From positions 33,472,001 to 33,536,000 of the forward strand of contig CM027380.1 in the NCBI GenBank assembly GCA_015680905.1: 64,000 nt of DNA. Reading direction: 5' to 3'. Shown one piece after another: positions 1-11,589 of this stretch (the first letter of the stretch is position 1; each line of letters opens with the position of its first letter). Under the pieces are notes generated by a model. The model saw only the letters and a list, made by a program, of their open reading frames with translations. It did not search any database and was not told the DNA's origin. This DNA is from Coptis chinensis (taxonomy: Eukaryota > Streptophyta > Magnoliopsida > Ranunculales > Ranunculaceae). The position numbers and the translations under genes were made by a program.

Positions 1-739
1 TGACCAGAATCTGATTAGGATATCATGGAAGCCATTCATGTTAACTGTAATTAGGAGTTCGATTGCAATAGAGTCATATGTCTTTGCGAAAGTAACTTGG
101 TGCCATGAGCACGACACTGTGTTTAACAACAATAAGTTCTATTTATTTAAAAAATAAATAGGGTATCGCCAAAACAGCAGTGGGGGAGTTTTCCTCAACG
201 CCATCATGCCAATACAATTCCAGGCCCATGATTTGCGTGCTAAGATATGGATCCAACCCAGATCTTCCCAGCAACTCCTATGTTGATGTTTCAAGAGAGC
301 CAGGAACTAGCATATAGTTTAGGCTCTCAAGAACACTATCTCTTGCTCCATGTCAAACTGGCATACAGTTTACTGAACAATTAGTGTGGTCCAATTCCCT
401 AAAGGCTTAACCAATCTAGGATAATCGCAGTGTGAAAGAACTGGCATACAGTTCCAGCTGTGTGGAAATGAGAAAAGATCTGGCATACAGCTCAACTTTC
501 CCATACTCAGTATCACTGGTTCTAAAACAAATTGGCATACAATATTCTTGAACAAATAGTGAGAAGATAATTCCCTAAAGGCTTAGTCTATTGTGGATCA
601 TAAATAAAGAACTGATGCAAGGAATAAATTCGATGGCAATGTGGAGAACTTTATTAATGACTTGGAGAGGAGTAAGCAATGCGTAAAAAAACATAGAATA
701 ACAATTTACTGATAGTATTTGCCAAGGTATTGTGCGTTC
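1..739 (-). repeat. 3' untranslated region of the Tat element with degenerate internal repeats
   Basis: No coding capacity is visible downstream of the integrase stop. The stretch holds about five degenerate copies of a CTGGCATACAGTT-like word (near 308, 357, 439, 479 and 531). The longer word AATTCCCTAAAGGCTTA occurs twice, near 392 and 570, about 180 bases apart. This looks like an imperfect tandem duplication in the element's 3' untranslated region. No copy of the 6533-7211 LTR was seen here by eye. Confidence 0.55.
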
Positions 740-2060
740 TATGGTTTGACAAGAACGTCCCCTTCAACAGTGCGTAGATAATAAAAACCAGTTCGACCAA
801 CCTTGTCGATGATGTATGGTCCTTCCTAGTTGGGCCCAAGCTTGCCGTTGGGGTCTGGGATCTCATGCAAAACCAGATTTCTAGATTTGAAAGATTGAAT
901 CCGGACTCTCTTGTCGTATGACCTCTTCAGAATCTGCTGGTTAGCAGCTAAGCGAAGTGCGGCACCTTCTCGTTTTTCATCTAGGAGATCCATTTCTCCA
1001 CATAACAACTCTTCATTGTCTAGAGTGTGCACAACATCTGACTTCTGAGTGGGAGCTACCAATTCTGGAGGTATGACAGCTTCAGTTACGTAGGTCAGTG
1101 AAAATGGGGACTCACCAATAGACCGTCTGGGTGTAGTTCGGTATGCCCATAGGACCTTAGGTAGTTCCTCTACCCATAAACCTTTCGTGCATCTAATTTA
1201 TGCTTCATGTTATCCAAGATGACCTTGTTAGAGGCTTCAGCCTGGCCATTGCCTTATAGATACCTTGGAGTTGAGAACATATGGGTAATGTGAAACTCCT
1301 CACAGAGTTCAGCGACCAATCCTCCAGCGAACTGTTGCCCATTTTCTGAGATGATAACTTTGGGTATACCAAACATGCAGACAATGTTGTTCCAAATAAA
1401 CTTTTTGACGTCCTGTTCTCGAATAAAGACAAGGGGAACTGCTTCTATCCACTTTGTGAAGTAATCTATCGCAACTATTAAGAATATGACATTGCCAGGA
1501 GCAGGTGGTAGAGGTCCGACAATGTCAGTTCCCCACTGTGTAAATGGCCATAGGCTGGCTAATGTGTGCAGTTCTATTGTTAGAGCGTGGATTAACGGAG
1601 CATATCGTTGACATTTTTCATATTTGTGGGCAAAAACCTGTGCATCCTTTTACATATAAGACAAAAAGTACCCTTGCCTTAGGATTTTGAGAGCTAGTGT
1701 TCTGCACCTAACATGGTTACCACAAATTCCTTCATAAACTTCTCGCATAACCTGTTCAGCGAGGTCTGGGATGAGACATCTGAGATGAGGTCCCAAAAAG
1801 GACTTCTTGTACAGATCGTCTCCAACGAGGGTGAATCTTGGTATCTTTGCAAGCAGACGCCTTGCCATATTCTTATCCTCAGGGAGTGTCCTGTCTTTGA
1901 GGTAGGACTTATATGGATCCATCCAACTTGGGGTAATGGCTAGAACAACACAGACTGTTGTAACTGGGATCTTAATGCTAGATTTCTCCTGGAACTCTAT
2001 AGGGATGGAACGTGACTCACTATTGCCCAATATTGAGGCAACATATGCCAACGCATCTGC
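740..2060 (-). pseudogene. Integrase of the Tat element (degenerate)
   Basis: Read from 2051 downward there is the zinc-binding region, then the DDE core (about 1540-1200), then the C-terminal domain ending at a TAG at 740-742. The core opens with GTDIVGPLPPAPGN and IDYFTKWIEAVP, which supply the first catalytic Asp. The usual SDNG is SENG, so the second catalytic Asp is replaced by Glu. The third acidic residue lies in GNGQAEASNK, directly after an in-frame TAA. In the C-terminal part, the Trp of GPNWEGPYII has become TAG near 833. The protein would join element cDNA to chromosomal DNA, but this copy cannot encode an active enzyme. Confidence 0.88.
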
Positions 2061-2061
2061 A

Positions 2062-2440
2062 TGTCAATTTTTGGATCAAGGCAACTGATAGAACTGAATG
2101 TTCTCAAACTTTCCTTGAAGACCCCTCACCAGTTCCAAGTATTTGACCATTCGTTCATACCTAGACTCATACCCTCCATCAACTTGGAACATAACCAGCT
2201 GTGAGTCACTAAAAACTGTGAGGTGTGTTAGGCCCAGGTCTAGGGCCATTGTGAGGCTAATAAGTGTCACCTCATACTCTGCCTCATTGTTAGAGGCATT
2301 CCAACCTAATCGGATGGATTTCTCCAGCCGCATATTGTTAGAAGTAACTAACACAACTCCAACTCCTACGCCTCTGTCATTTGAAGATCAATCCACAAAC
2401 AGCTGCCATCTGGAGCTCGACTCCCATGGGTCTGGATGGG
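2062..2440 (-). pseudogene. Second, archaeal-type RNase H of the Tat element
   Basis: The minus frame reads SSRWQLFVD, stop, SSNDRGVGVGVV and then WNASNNEAEYEV and VFSDSQLV. These are the Asp, Glu and Asp positions of an RVT_3-type RNase H. A TGA replaces the Gly codon after FVD, and two more stops follow FYQLP before HADALAYVAS. Placed between the gypsy RNase H and the integrase, it corresponds to the extra RNase H that defines Tat elements, thought to support RNA removal during cDNA synthesis. The family assignment is secure; inactivity is inferred from the stops. Confidence 0.85.
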
Positions 2441-2639
2441 TGTTTGGAGATTTAGGCAGGATGCCATCATCGAAACTGGGGGTGGTTGAGTCATACCCCG
2501 TGTAGGTCATTGAGAAATCTCCCAAGAATTCCGCTAGTGCCTAACCCTTCTCTGATATTCTAGGGACGTAAATAATATCATATTCTGACAATTGCATAGA
2601 CCATTTAGCTTGCCTTCCCTATCTGTTCGGTTATTCTAG

Positions 2640-3800
2640 AACAGATCGCAATTGGTACACTGTGATCACTCTGATGGTGTGGGACTAGAAGTACGGTCGT
2701 AATTTCTCTGCGGCAAAAACAAGTGCAAAAGTGACTCTTTCGAGTTTAGGGTACCTTGTTTCTGCTGGTAGGAGCGTCTGGCTCAAGAAATAGACAGGTT
2801 TTTCAACTTTCTTTTCATCCACGCATATCAGTACATAACTGATGTTGTAGTCAGATGGACAAAGATAAAGACCCAAGACTTCTCCCTCAACATGCTTTGA
2901 AAGAATTGGCAGTGCCCCTAGGTATGTTTTGAGTTGATCGAACGCCTTTTGGCATTCTTCTGTCCATGTGAAGGAGGTGTTCTTTCGCAATAACTGAAAG
3001 AGGGGTTTGCACTTATCTGAACTCTTGGAGATGAACTTGTTTAGAGCTACTAACCTGCCTATAACTTTTTGAACCTCTTTCATGTTTTTAGGTGAGGGCA
3101 TTTCTATGAGTGCTCAGATTTGATCTAGGTACCCTAAAAACTTTCCTGATGACACAATGAAAGCACATTTCACAGGATTGAGCTTCATGCGATATTCTCA
3201 AAGAACGTTAAATACACATTGCAAGTGGGAGAGATGATCTCCCCATTTCAGACTCTTGACCAAGAGATCGTCTACATACACCTCCACAATGTCACCTATC
3301 AATCCTTCAAATATTTTGTTCACCAAACGCTGGTACGTGGCCCCTGCATTTTTTGTCTGAACGGCATGACTTGATAACAGTACAGGCCATCCTTGGTTGT
3401 CAAACTTACATGTTTGTGGTCTTCCTCATGCAATGGGATCTGGTTGTATCTAGATGATCCATCTATGAAAGATAACAGTTCATGTCCAGCCATCGCATCC
3501 ACCAACTTATCAATTTGTGGCAGAGGGTAGCTATCTTTTGGACATACACGGTCAGATCTGTGAAGTCAATACAGATTCTCCATGACCCATTCTTCTTTCT
3601 TACTCAGACAATATTAGAAATCTAGGTGGGGAAATTGATTTCCCTGACAAAATTAACTGCCTTTAGTTTTTCAACTTTAGCTTTTACCGTTTTGGATCTG
3701 TCAGCACCTATCCTTCTCGGTTTCTGCTTGACTATTACTGCATCACTGTAGACATTGAGCTGGTGGCATACCACATGGGGTTCAATTCTTGGCATTTCTT
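2640..3800 (-). pseudogene. Reverse transcriptase and first RNase H of the Tat element
   Basis: The minus strand shows SFIDGSSRYNQIPLHEED (the FMDAYSGYNQI motif with the first catalytic Asp) at about 3475-3420. The catalytic YVDDLLVKS box lies at about 3280-3250. The connection and gypsy RNase H region (3101-2685) contains KAFDQLKTYL and PVYFLSQTLLPAETRYP. Frame breaks lie on both sides of the 3320-3505 block and stops occur near 3640-3600. Such enzymes copy element RNA into DNA inside cytoplasmic particles; this copy is inactive. Confidence 0.88.
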
Positions 3801-4339
3801 CGAATGACTAAGCAAACATATCTCTATGCTCTCGGAGGAACTGTATTAGAGCCTGGCGTTCTTCAGAACTCAACAAGGTGTCGATGAAAGTGTTTTCGGT
3901 GAGCTACCTCCTGCAATTTCCACTTCCTCTAATGGCTCCAGTGAGGGGGGATCCTCCCTCTCTCGTGGGACCAGGTCTGAGAGAGGTGGATCCAACTGTA
4001 ATTGTTATTTGGCGGGTCGCCCCACCTCCATTGGTTCAAAAGGGAGTAGGGACTACTTCGTCGCCAATGCGTAGCATGCTTTGCCAACTACCTGAGCCAC
4101 TCTGATCGTCTCAATTGTCCCGTTATGCGGGAACTTCAGACATTGGTGATAGGTGCTAGGAACAGCTCAGAGTCTCTGCAACCAGGTCCTGTCCAAGATC
4201 ATATGATAGGGTGTGTTAGCTTTTACCATAACAAAGTTTATGATGAGAGTTACTGGACCAGTAGCTATGGGTAGTTGGATCTCCCAAACTGTCAGAGCTT
4301 TGTCCTTACTGAATCCATATAGGTTGGAGTTGGTGGCGA

Positions 4340-4650
4340 CTATTTCAGAATCAGGAATCTACATCTTCTTGAATGTGTCGTAGTATAGCACATTTGCTGA
4401 GCTGCCTGGATCAATCAATATGCGATGCAAATCATAATATCCAAAAAGAAGTGTCAGAACAAGCACATCCTCATGGGGGCTCTGGATGCTACAACAGTCA
4501 GCCTCAGTGAAGAGGATAAGCGGATCTTTGTGAGGTACCGTGTTAACCTAAGCTCCTGTAGTCAGCTCGCTGTTCATGATCCTCATCTGCTTGGCGATGC
4601 GCATTTGATATTGCGCACCCTTTTTCAGTGATTTGTCCACTTCATTTGCT
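4340..4650 (-). pseudogene. Aspartic protease region of the Tat element
   Basis: Near 4441-4361 the minus strand reads HRILIDPGSSANVLYYDTF. This is the retropepsin-like active-site motif of Tat elements (ID-P/S-G-SS-A-NVLYY) with the catalytic Asp present, followed almost at once by a TAG. The enzyme would process the gag-pol polyprotein. Between here and the reverse transcriptase (about 3800-4340) the minus strand is still pol linker, but frames are broken and no further motif is secure. Confidence 0.75.
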
Positions 4651-4712
4651 TGCTTTTCTGGAAATCATATTTATTTAGAGTCGGCCATTGAGCGGTCCAG
4701 TACCTAGGGGAC

Positions 4713-6451
4713 CTAAACTGACGTGCTGATCTCCTCAGGCTGTATTGCATTCACTTGTTCGTGTGCCACAAATTGCTTTAAATACCCCTTTTCAATCAGA
4801 TCCTGTAGTTTATTTTTCAGGGTCCTGCAGGCTCTGGTGCTGTGACCCTTACTCTTATGGAACTTGTAGTAGGTCCTTTGGTCTCTGGTACCCAAAGAGC
4901 CTGGCTTTAACGGAGCTGGCCATTTGAGGTAACTCTGATTTTTTATCAAGTCCAAAACCTCATCTGCCATTTTGTTCAGAGGGGCGAAGTTTCTATCCAT
5001 TGAGGGAAGAGCTTCTTCAGCTCCCTCCACACGTGGCTTCTTCTGTGGTTTTCCATCTGCACTATTGGCTACATTTTGGTATTGCCCTCTACGCATTCGT
5101 CCCTTTGATGGGGATTCGTCCATTTGGCGACCACAATTACGGTCTCTCTTAGATTTTTTTAGGGGAAGAATTTACATTCTCTTCTCGAGGAACCCCAGGA
5201 ACTGTCCGACTAGTCTTCTTCGCTTCTTGACATTTGTTCAAGACATCCTTTTCCCACCCCATATGAGTTTCAACCCTGTCAAGGAGTTCCTCTAAATCGC
5301 AAGGTGGTTTCCTAGAGAGAGATCTAAATAAGGCATTGTTTTCATCCAACCCTTGTTTGAAAGCTATTATAGCAGTCTATTCATCACAAGACTCTATTTG
5401 GATTAAGATATCCATGAATCTTTGCATGTAAGATCTCAATGCCTCTCCATCCTTTTTCTTGATGTTGAACAATGCATTGATCTGCTTTGGCTGATGCTTG
5501 TTGCATGAGTACCAGTCTATGAAGGTCCTAAATAGTTCTTCTGAGGACCTGATCTGACACTCAGGTAATCTGTGGTACCACTGACACATAGATCCAGACA
5601 GGGATGCTTTGAACTCCTTACACATGACATGGTCACATCTATCATATTGTCCTATAGTGGCACGATACCTGAATACGTGATCCACCGGATCTGACTTGCC
5701 ACTAAAGACACTGAACTCGGGTTATCAGAACCACGGGATCTGACTTCCTCATCACCCGTGATGCAAAAGGAGATCTGCCTGCCCCCATTATGGCGGATTG
5801 AACAAGGGAGTCTTGCATTTTTCTCCCCTTTCCTGTCATCCGATGCATCTGACGGATCAGGTCATTCTTCTTAGTTTCCCATGCACTTTCTTTGGTAGAA
5901 AGTTTCCTGTTCTGAGTTCTTTTACAGTGTCGAGGGTCGACATCACGATCCTAGTCAGTGGACTCCGATTCTGAGGTTGTTCTTGAGTCCTCATCTGAGT
6001 TGTTGTATTTTGACTCAGATGGCTCGCATCATACTGGATCCCCACGCCTAGGGTTCCTAGCACGACCACCTTCTGGAAGGTCGTCATCATAGAGATCGAT
6101 GAGTGGCTGCTTTCCTGTGTCAGACTGATATAAGTGCCTTAGCAACTGTAATTCTCGCTCAAGGTTGCTTCTTTGCTGTTCCAGAGCATGCATCGCCTGA
6201 CTCGCTTGAACAGACTTTGGGTTGGTGAGGACAACATTCTCACCATTTTGACGTTCCTCCTGAGCGTTATTTCTGGGACCTACTCCGGGAACAACTGGTC
6301 CATCGGGGCTTGTCACAGGTCCTTGGGGGGGATCATTCGCATCTTGGTGACCGACATTCTCAACCCCTTCAAGCATCTCGTGTTCTTCTTCTTTGATAGC
6401 GACGCTGCGCGTGGTAGTGCCACCCTTTGTTTTCTTTGTTCTTGCCATCAC
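4713..6451 (-). pseudogene. gag of the Tat element, broken into several frames
   Basis: The minus strand carries a start at 6451 (MMARTKKTKGGTTT), a coiled-coil-like stretch (ALEQQRSNLERELQLLRHL), and the capsid (Retrotrans_gag) core at 5685-5377. The core contains EFKASLSGSMCQWYHRLP and RSSEELFRTFIDWY. The zinc-knuckle region at 5123-4713 reads YYKFHKSKGHSTRAC, where the first knuckle Cys of C-x2-H/C...GH...C appears to have become Tyr. The pieces lie in three different frames, so at least two indels are present. Gag would form the virus-like particle. Confidence 0.85.
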
Positions 6452-6510
6452 AACAGTAAGAGTTTTTAGACTAAATCAATTGTTTAAAACAAATATTTAC
6501 CTGCTTTCTT

Positions 6511-6530
6511 CCCCACAGACGGCACCAAAA
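6511..6530 (-). promoter_or_regulatory. Primer-binding site of the Tat element
   Basis: Directly inside the LTR the minus strand reads TTTTGGTGCCGTCTGTGGGG. The first nine bases of TGGTGCCGT differ by one transition from TGGCGCCGT, the start of the primer site complementary to plant tRNA-Asp. It lies two bases from the CA end of the LTR, as expected. It fixes the orientation and the LTR edge. Confidence 0.75.
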
Positions 6531-6532
6531 GA

Positions 6533-7211
6533 TGTAGGGGAAATTCCGAGTATCTCCTGATCTTCCTCTGTGCCTTGTGATCTTGAAGCCTCTACTGAAT
6601 AGAAAAGGGATGAGATGATGGTGAGTTCAGGGTTGAACCGTCTAATGGCTGCCTACATATCTCCTTTGTTCTTAAGGAGAATCAAACCCTATTTTGTGTA
6701 GTTCCTAATAGCAAATCCCTATGGTTTATATAGGAAGGGATACGAGAGTCCTAGGGTTAGGGCTGTCTTCACTTCTTGTGAGTTCCCTTCCATCTTTGGA
6801 CTCTGCCTTCCTATTAGGATTCCTCTTCTTATAGAAGTCTAAATCTATACCATATCTTATGAGAGGTAAGTTTCCATGTTGATCATAATGTCCCATCGTG
6901 TATGGAAAGATTATATCTAAAAGGTAACTCCTAAGATATGTCATCACGATTCCTTCCTTATCATCAAAGATCGCCATCTTCGCGGTTTTCAGTTCGGGAG
7001 CGGTCTATGCGGGTTCCTAACGACCGGGTAATGTTATGTTTGAAGGTAAATACCATGTGCCCGCACATGTCCACTAAATACTCGTGCTAAGCAAGAGATC
7101 ACTTATTCACAGAACTGATCCGATGGTCCTCGTCTCATTCTGGACATCTATAGTCGTAGGCTATTTCCCATACACATGTCATCTGTTCAGTGACGGGAAA
7201 TCCCCCCTACA
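6533..7211 (-). repeat. 5' LTR of the Tat element (679 bp)
   Basis: On the minus strand the LTR starts TGTAGGGGGGATTTCCC at 7211 and ends GGAATTTCCCCTACA at 6533. This gives the expected TG...CA ends with an imperfect terminal inverted repeat. A TATA-like CCTATATAAACC lies near 6735-6722, suitable as the element promoter. The sequence just outside 7211 is CATAC, but the matching TSD copy would be beyond the window. Confidence 0.85.
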
Positions 7212-7746
7212 CATACCTTGGGCAGTAATTTCGAAACCTCTTCACTACAAAGTGTAAGAGGATACTTGTGTGTTACTAAGCATGCTTGGATGATTGTGTG
7301 ATTTACATTTCAGTCTCGTCTTTACATTAACGCTAAGGCTAAACCCGAGCCCTAAAAGAACAAAAAGTGGGATTAAGCCTTACTTTAGAATGGACGTTGT
7401 GTGAAATGTTTGTTACATAAACCAAAATAAAAAGATAAAATCAATCAAGCAGAGCCAATCTAGTCACATCTATCAGGACAAACATCTAGCACGAACAAAT
7501 AGAGTAGTAAACTACCACACTCCAGTGGACCAACCACCTTCCTTACTCCCCTCCCTCAAAAATACCGTGGGCGATCTTCTCCCTCGATGCGTGTAGTTCC
7601 CAAAACCCAGTTTTGCGCCCACTGTTAAATTCAAATAGGGCATAGTTTCTAATCTATAGACATTGCATGCAACCTTTTCAAAAAATTCTAAGCTACAAAC
7701 GAATTTCACTGTTTTAGCTTCCAATATATTTGTGTGTGCATATAAG
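7212..7746 (+). repeat. Fragment of a retroelement 5' leader, related to 29360-29860
   Basis: This stretch shares ordered words with 29368-29860 in the same orientation: AGAGGATACTTGTGTGTT, AAGCATGCTT, a GGTGGACCAAC-type block, GCGCCCACTGTT versus GCGGCCAACTGTT, GGGCATAGT, and AATTTCACTGTTT versus AATTTCTACTGTTT. The second copy lies just upstream of the gag-like start in the gag-only retrotransposon. This is therefore probably a leader fragment of a relative into which the Tat element and the solo LTR at 7747 inserted. It has no coding capacity. Confidence 0.55.
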
Positions 7747-9353
7747 TGACCTTCCTCTTTTTGTGTGTGTAGATGAGATGAATGATGTAGATAGATGATG
7801 GTCGTTGAACAAAATAGAAGCGTATCAAAACCTAATTATCCCTCAATAAGTAAAGGATGAGTAGGGTATCGTTCCACTTTTAAGTGTATGTTATGTGAAG
7901 GATGAGGATTTGGAAAAGGGGTTTAAGGGATTAAAAACTATGATTATAGAGATTTAGATTCTAATGCTAAACTAAACTAAATTAATTAAACTATTAGGAA
8001 TTTATAAGAGAGGGAATTCAAGATATTAGAATCCACCAATACTTTTAATCTATGACCTTCTGCTTCATGGTTGTTCTTACAAGTAGACTACAATTAGGCA
8101 ATCGAGCAAGTGTCGATGCCCTCTTGGACAAAACATCGTTAACAATTAACTCTACTTAAGGTTATTCCTATGTTTATGCTATTAATATCTTCTTTCCTTT
8201 TATGTAAGCTCGGGCAGCCATTCAATGTATTACCAAGAGCAACATCAAGGAGTACTTCCTAATAGGGCGGTCATTCAATGAATCACCACTTAAGGCAAAC
8301 ACAAAGAATACTTCCCCTAGGCAGCCACTCCCTGAGCTACCCCTTCTAAGGCAACACAAATAATACTTCCCTAACTCTAAATAACTATACTACTAGAAGA
8401 AAAGTAAAGAACACTAGCATGATATTAATATTGCAAAACATAAACCCTATTCTATACTTCCATCCCCTGGTGTGGGCAATGGAACTAATAACTAAAAACA
8501 TAAAGAACTAACCTGATTGAAGAACACCATGAACCAGAAGAATCATTAAACCTTAAGCACTGGCTTCATCTCCTCCCTTGAAGGAGAAGATTAGCCTTCC
8601 ATAAAGAAGGAAGAACACCTAAGAACGAGAAGAAGAAGAAGAGTCGAAGAACATAAGACTAGAAAGACTAATTTATTAAGACTCAGCTAGTTAAAACCAA
8701 TCTTTTATTATTAATCTCTCTCTGCCTCAAGTTATGGAGACAAGAATATAAGTGAATTGGCCCTTTACATGAGGCACTTAGGTCCTCTATTTATAGGGGT
8801 TACAATGAGCTCTAGAAGCATTCTAAACCGTCATTTGTTTCCTAATACAAATAGACTTCTTCCAGAGTCCAACTTCATCTCCAAAACTTAGAAGGAATTG
8901 GCTACAATGTCGATTCATCATGCCTCGACGCACACTATTCATGCATCGGACTTAATCAATGCGCCCGGACCATTTCGATCTGCGCGTTCAAACGCGCGGG
9001 TCGCCGTCGACGACGATAGTCAGCGTCTCAAATCGCGAGACTCTATTTTTCTACCTTTGGTCTATTTTTCTTTTTCCTCTTTATGGTTTTGGTCTAAGCA
9101 ACGAATCCTTTGGCCTTGGGCTTCCAAATAGGCTTTAAAATAGGTCCAAGTCGCATCTTTAATAGCTTCAATTCCTTGGCCTTCTCCATGATTGTCCACG
9201 GGCTTCCCATGTGATCCTTAATGCTCCGAATTGCTCCATTTTATCTCTTTTTCTCTAATATTCTACAAAACTCTCTTTTTCACCTGTAGAATCTTAAAAC
9301 ATAACTTACAAACACTAATCGATGGTTAAATTGCACTTTTTGAGCATTTATCA
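7747..9353 (-). mobile_element. Solo LTR (1607 bp) with TSD ATAAG
   Basis: On the minus strand the LTR begins TGATAAATGCTCAAAAAG at 9353 and ends GAGGAAGGTCA at 7747. The 5-bp direct repeat ATAAG flanks it exactly (7742-7746 and 9354-9358). A strong TATA box, CTATAAATAGAGG, lies near 8797-8785. No internal domain adjoins either end, so it is a recombinant solo LTR. The TGATAA start and layout resemble the Athila-type LTRs at 17571 and 23358, but sequence identity is low. The short ORF near 8898 is inside the LTR and is not considered a gene. Confidence 0.9.
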
Positions 9354-9358
9354 ATAAG

Positions 9359-10071
9359 TAGATTCTAAATAGTCTCGCAATCGTGCATGAGACTACGCTC
9401 AGGCTATACAAAGCTTAGCGCGTTTAAAACTTACCCACGTAGGATAGCAAGTTGATTTGGTGAGAATAATGTTGAGAAGGGTTTCCACATATTAAAAATA
9501 AGTACGTACTCTAATTTATTCATAGAATAGTTTGCTTGCTTGTTTTCTAGCTAGCTAGCTTATTACACGGTGTTGTAGTCTGCCCAATCCAGTAGCACTG
9601 GACTGATTTCCAACAGCCTTTTGACATAGTTGAATCAAATTTAGGTTTCAGCAGCCTACATAAAAAGATAGTATTTTATGTCTTGTTTTCTAGTGAATCT
9701 TCTTTTGTTGCATTTGGCTACGATAGTCAGAAGTTATGCTCGGTCTTACTCTTATACATCCATGGATCTCATTATAAAGACTTAAGGACAGGTGCATGTT
9801 GGTCTTACACTTATATATCCATGGTTATACAACTGCTTATGTGCCAAATTGTTAACTCATCAATTATTACTCCCTTTCAAGTTGATTTCACACATTCTTA
9901 ACTTATATACTGAACGGATGGATCTATTTTTTCCCTTTTTGCTAGCTCATGATCTCTTGTAGAAATGTTATTTGCTCATATTGGTTGTCATGGGTGTTTA
10001 TTCCTTGCGTTTCATATTCCACAATAAATAATGTTTTTGTTGTTGTTGCTGATGAGAGTACATTAACTGCC
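9359..10071. other. Unassigned spacer left of the LINE
   Basis: No coding block, terminal repeat or RNA gene is recognised. The sequence is AT-rich and includes the palindromic CTAGCTAGCTAG near 9549. It continues, after removal of the LINE and one TSD copy, into the spacer at 15044, so both are one pre-insertion locus. Confidence 0.5.
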
Positions 10072-10099
10072 AAGTAGAGTTAAGCTATAAGGCTGCTGC

Positions 10100-10864
10100 T
10101 GCTGAACAGGTGGGTGCTGCTAAGCATGTGGGCGCTGCTGAGCTTGAGGGTCCGACTATAGAGAATTCCTAGCAGAGAAAACACAGGCGTTAGTTACGGA
10201 CAAGGCAGTTGAGTTTTGCACAACAGAGGAACATGTATCTGTAGGGGCGATTGCAAAGGTGGCTGATACGGCACTGACTGGGACCGAGCCTTATCGGGAT
10301 GCGGCCCTTGTGATAAGAGCGACTTCAACATTAGAGGAGTATGGGGTTAAGGCTACAGTGGCAGCAGCACCGTTAATATCTCCAGCTGCGGGGATTCCGA
10401 CTTTTCTAGTTCATAAGGATCTTACACCTAATATAGTGCCTAACTTCCGTCGTGAAGAGACTGTTGGGTTACAGGTCTTGAATCTTCCTGTGGGCGAGAT
10501 TTTTGCCTCAACTCCGACACATGGGCCTTCCTCCAACATAGTGTCTAACTTCACCCATGAAGAGGCTGTTGGAGACCAGGCCTTGTACAACAGAGGTTCT
10601 ATATCCTATACCGCATCTTCAACAAGAGCGGAGTCCTCGTTCTCCACCTCAGATGTGGACAAAAGCAACAATGTGGTGAATGAAACCAATTTTATTTCGA
10701 GAGCGGTGAATTAGGCATACTTGCTTGATGAGGAGGACATATCGGATGATGGTGATGAACCATGGCAGACGATACCGAAGAAGAAGAATAAGCTACAATG
10801 GATGTTGCAGGACCACTCTCCTCCATCCACAAGGGCAAGAAAATCTCCAAAACATAAGAAATGA
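10100..10864 (+). pseudogene. LINE ORF1 C-terminal remnant
   Basis: The first part contains an Ala-rich GAA repeat (AAEQVGAAKHVGAAELEG). After a frame change the frame from 10259 runs to 10864 with one in-frame TAG at 10712-10714. The acidic-to-basic end EPWQTIPKKKNK is typical of ORF1 tails. The final TGA (10862-10864) overlaps the ATG of ORF2 (10861-10863) as ATGA, an arrangement also seen in the other LINE at 48044-48047. The RNA-binding N-terminal half of ORF1 is absent. Confidence 0.7.
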
Positions 10865-11586
10865 ATATTCTCTTCTGGAATGTTCGCTACTTGAGAAGAA
10901 CCTCGCCGAACAATTACTTAGAAGAAATAATTCAGGAGTACAAGCCTGATCTCATTGGACTGGCTGAACCTCTTATTGCTCCCACAGAGACTCCTAAGGT
11001 CCTTTTAAAATATGGCTACAATACATCTTTTTCTCATAATCACACGCCACTTCGTACAGAAAATATCTGGATTTTTTGGAGGCAAGAGTTAACGGTGAAT
11101 GTGGTTGCTTCATCCAAACAGCAAATCATGGTAACTTGCATATCATCTCTTTTATCCGTGCCAATTGCTTTTACATTCAAAGAAGAACTCTTTGGGATGA
11201 GCTTGGTGATTTTGGTGCACTAAACTGCTCTTGGATGGCTATTGGGGACTTTAATATTGTTGCTACAAGTTCGGAAAAAAAAAGGAGGCCGTCATCCAAA
11301 TCAGAGAGCTAGGAATGAGTTTGTCGACTTCATTAATAACAATTCCCTTCGGGATACTACCACTCTTGGCCTCAGGTACTACTGGTGCAACAGGCGGATA
11401 GAGAATAAGAGGATTTTGGCGAAGCTAGATAGAGCTTTGATCAATAACAGTTGGCTTTCAGAGAATCAGAATTGGAGATGCAAAATTCTGTCGAGGAAAT
11501 TCTCTGATCACTCTCCAGTCATCGGATGGTGCACTAAAAACCTGAGACCGTTGAACGTTCCTTTCAGATTCAAAACATATAGCTGA
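10861..11586 (+). pseudogene. LINE ORF2, endonuclease domain
   Basis: ORF2 starts MNILFWNVRYLRR at 10861. It is an exonuclease-endonuclease-phosphatase fold with PDLIGLAEPLI (catalytic Glu), AIGDFNIV (Asp and Asn) and SDHSPVIG (terminal Asp-His). The middle part is read in another frame between about 11140 and 11270, so two compensating frameshifts are present, the second next to an A run at 11275-11282. The enzyme would nick target DNA to start target-primed reverse transcription. Confidence 0.85.
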
Positions 11587-11589
11587 AAC

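Larger units (their letters stand above)
1..7211 (-). mobile_element. Ty3/gypsy retrotransposon, Tat lineage, minus strand, 3' LTR outside window
   Basis: Read on the minus strand the order is LTR (7211-6533), primer-binding site, gag (6451-4713), protease, reverse transcriptase, RNase H, a second RNase H, integrase (ending at 740), then an untranslated tail. The second RNase H between the first one and the integrase is the hallmark of the Tat (Ogre/Retand/Tat) lineage of plant gypsy elements. All domains are recognisable but broken by several stops and frame changes, so this is a decayed copy. The downstream LTR is not within the window, so the element either continues beyond position 1 or is truncated there. 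Confidence 0.9.

Noticed and set aside
300..545. Short words repeated at intervals, at first sight CRISPR-like
   Set aside because: Spacing and repeat sequence are irregular, the setting is a plant retrotransposon 3' region, and no cas gene is present.
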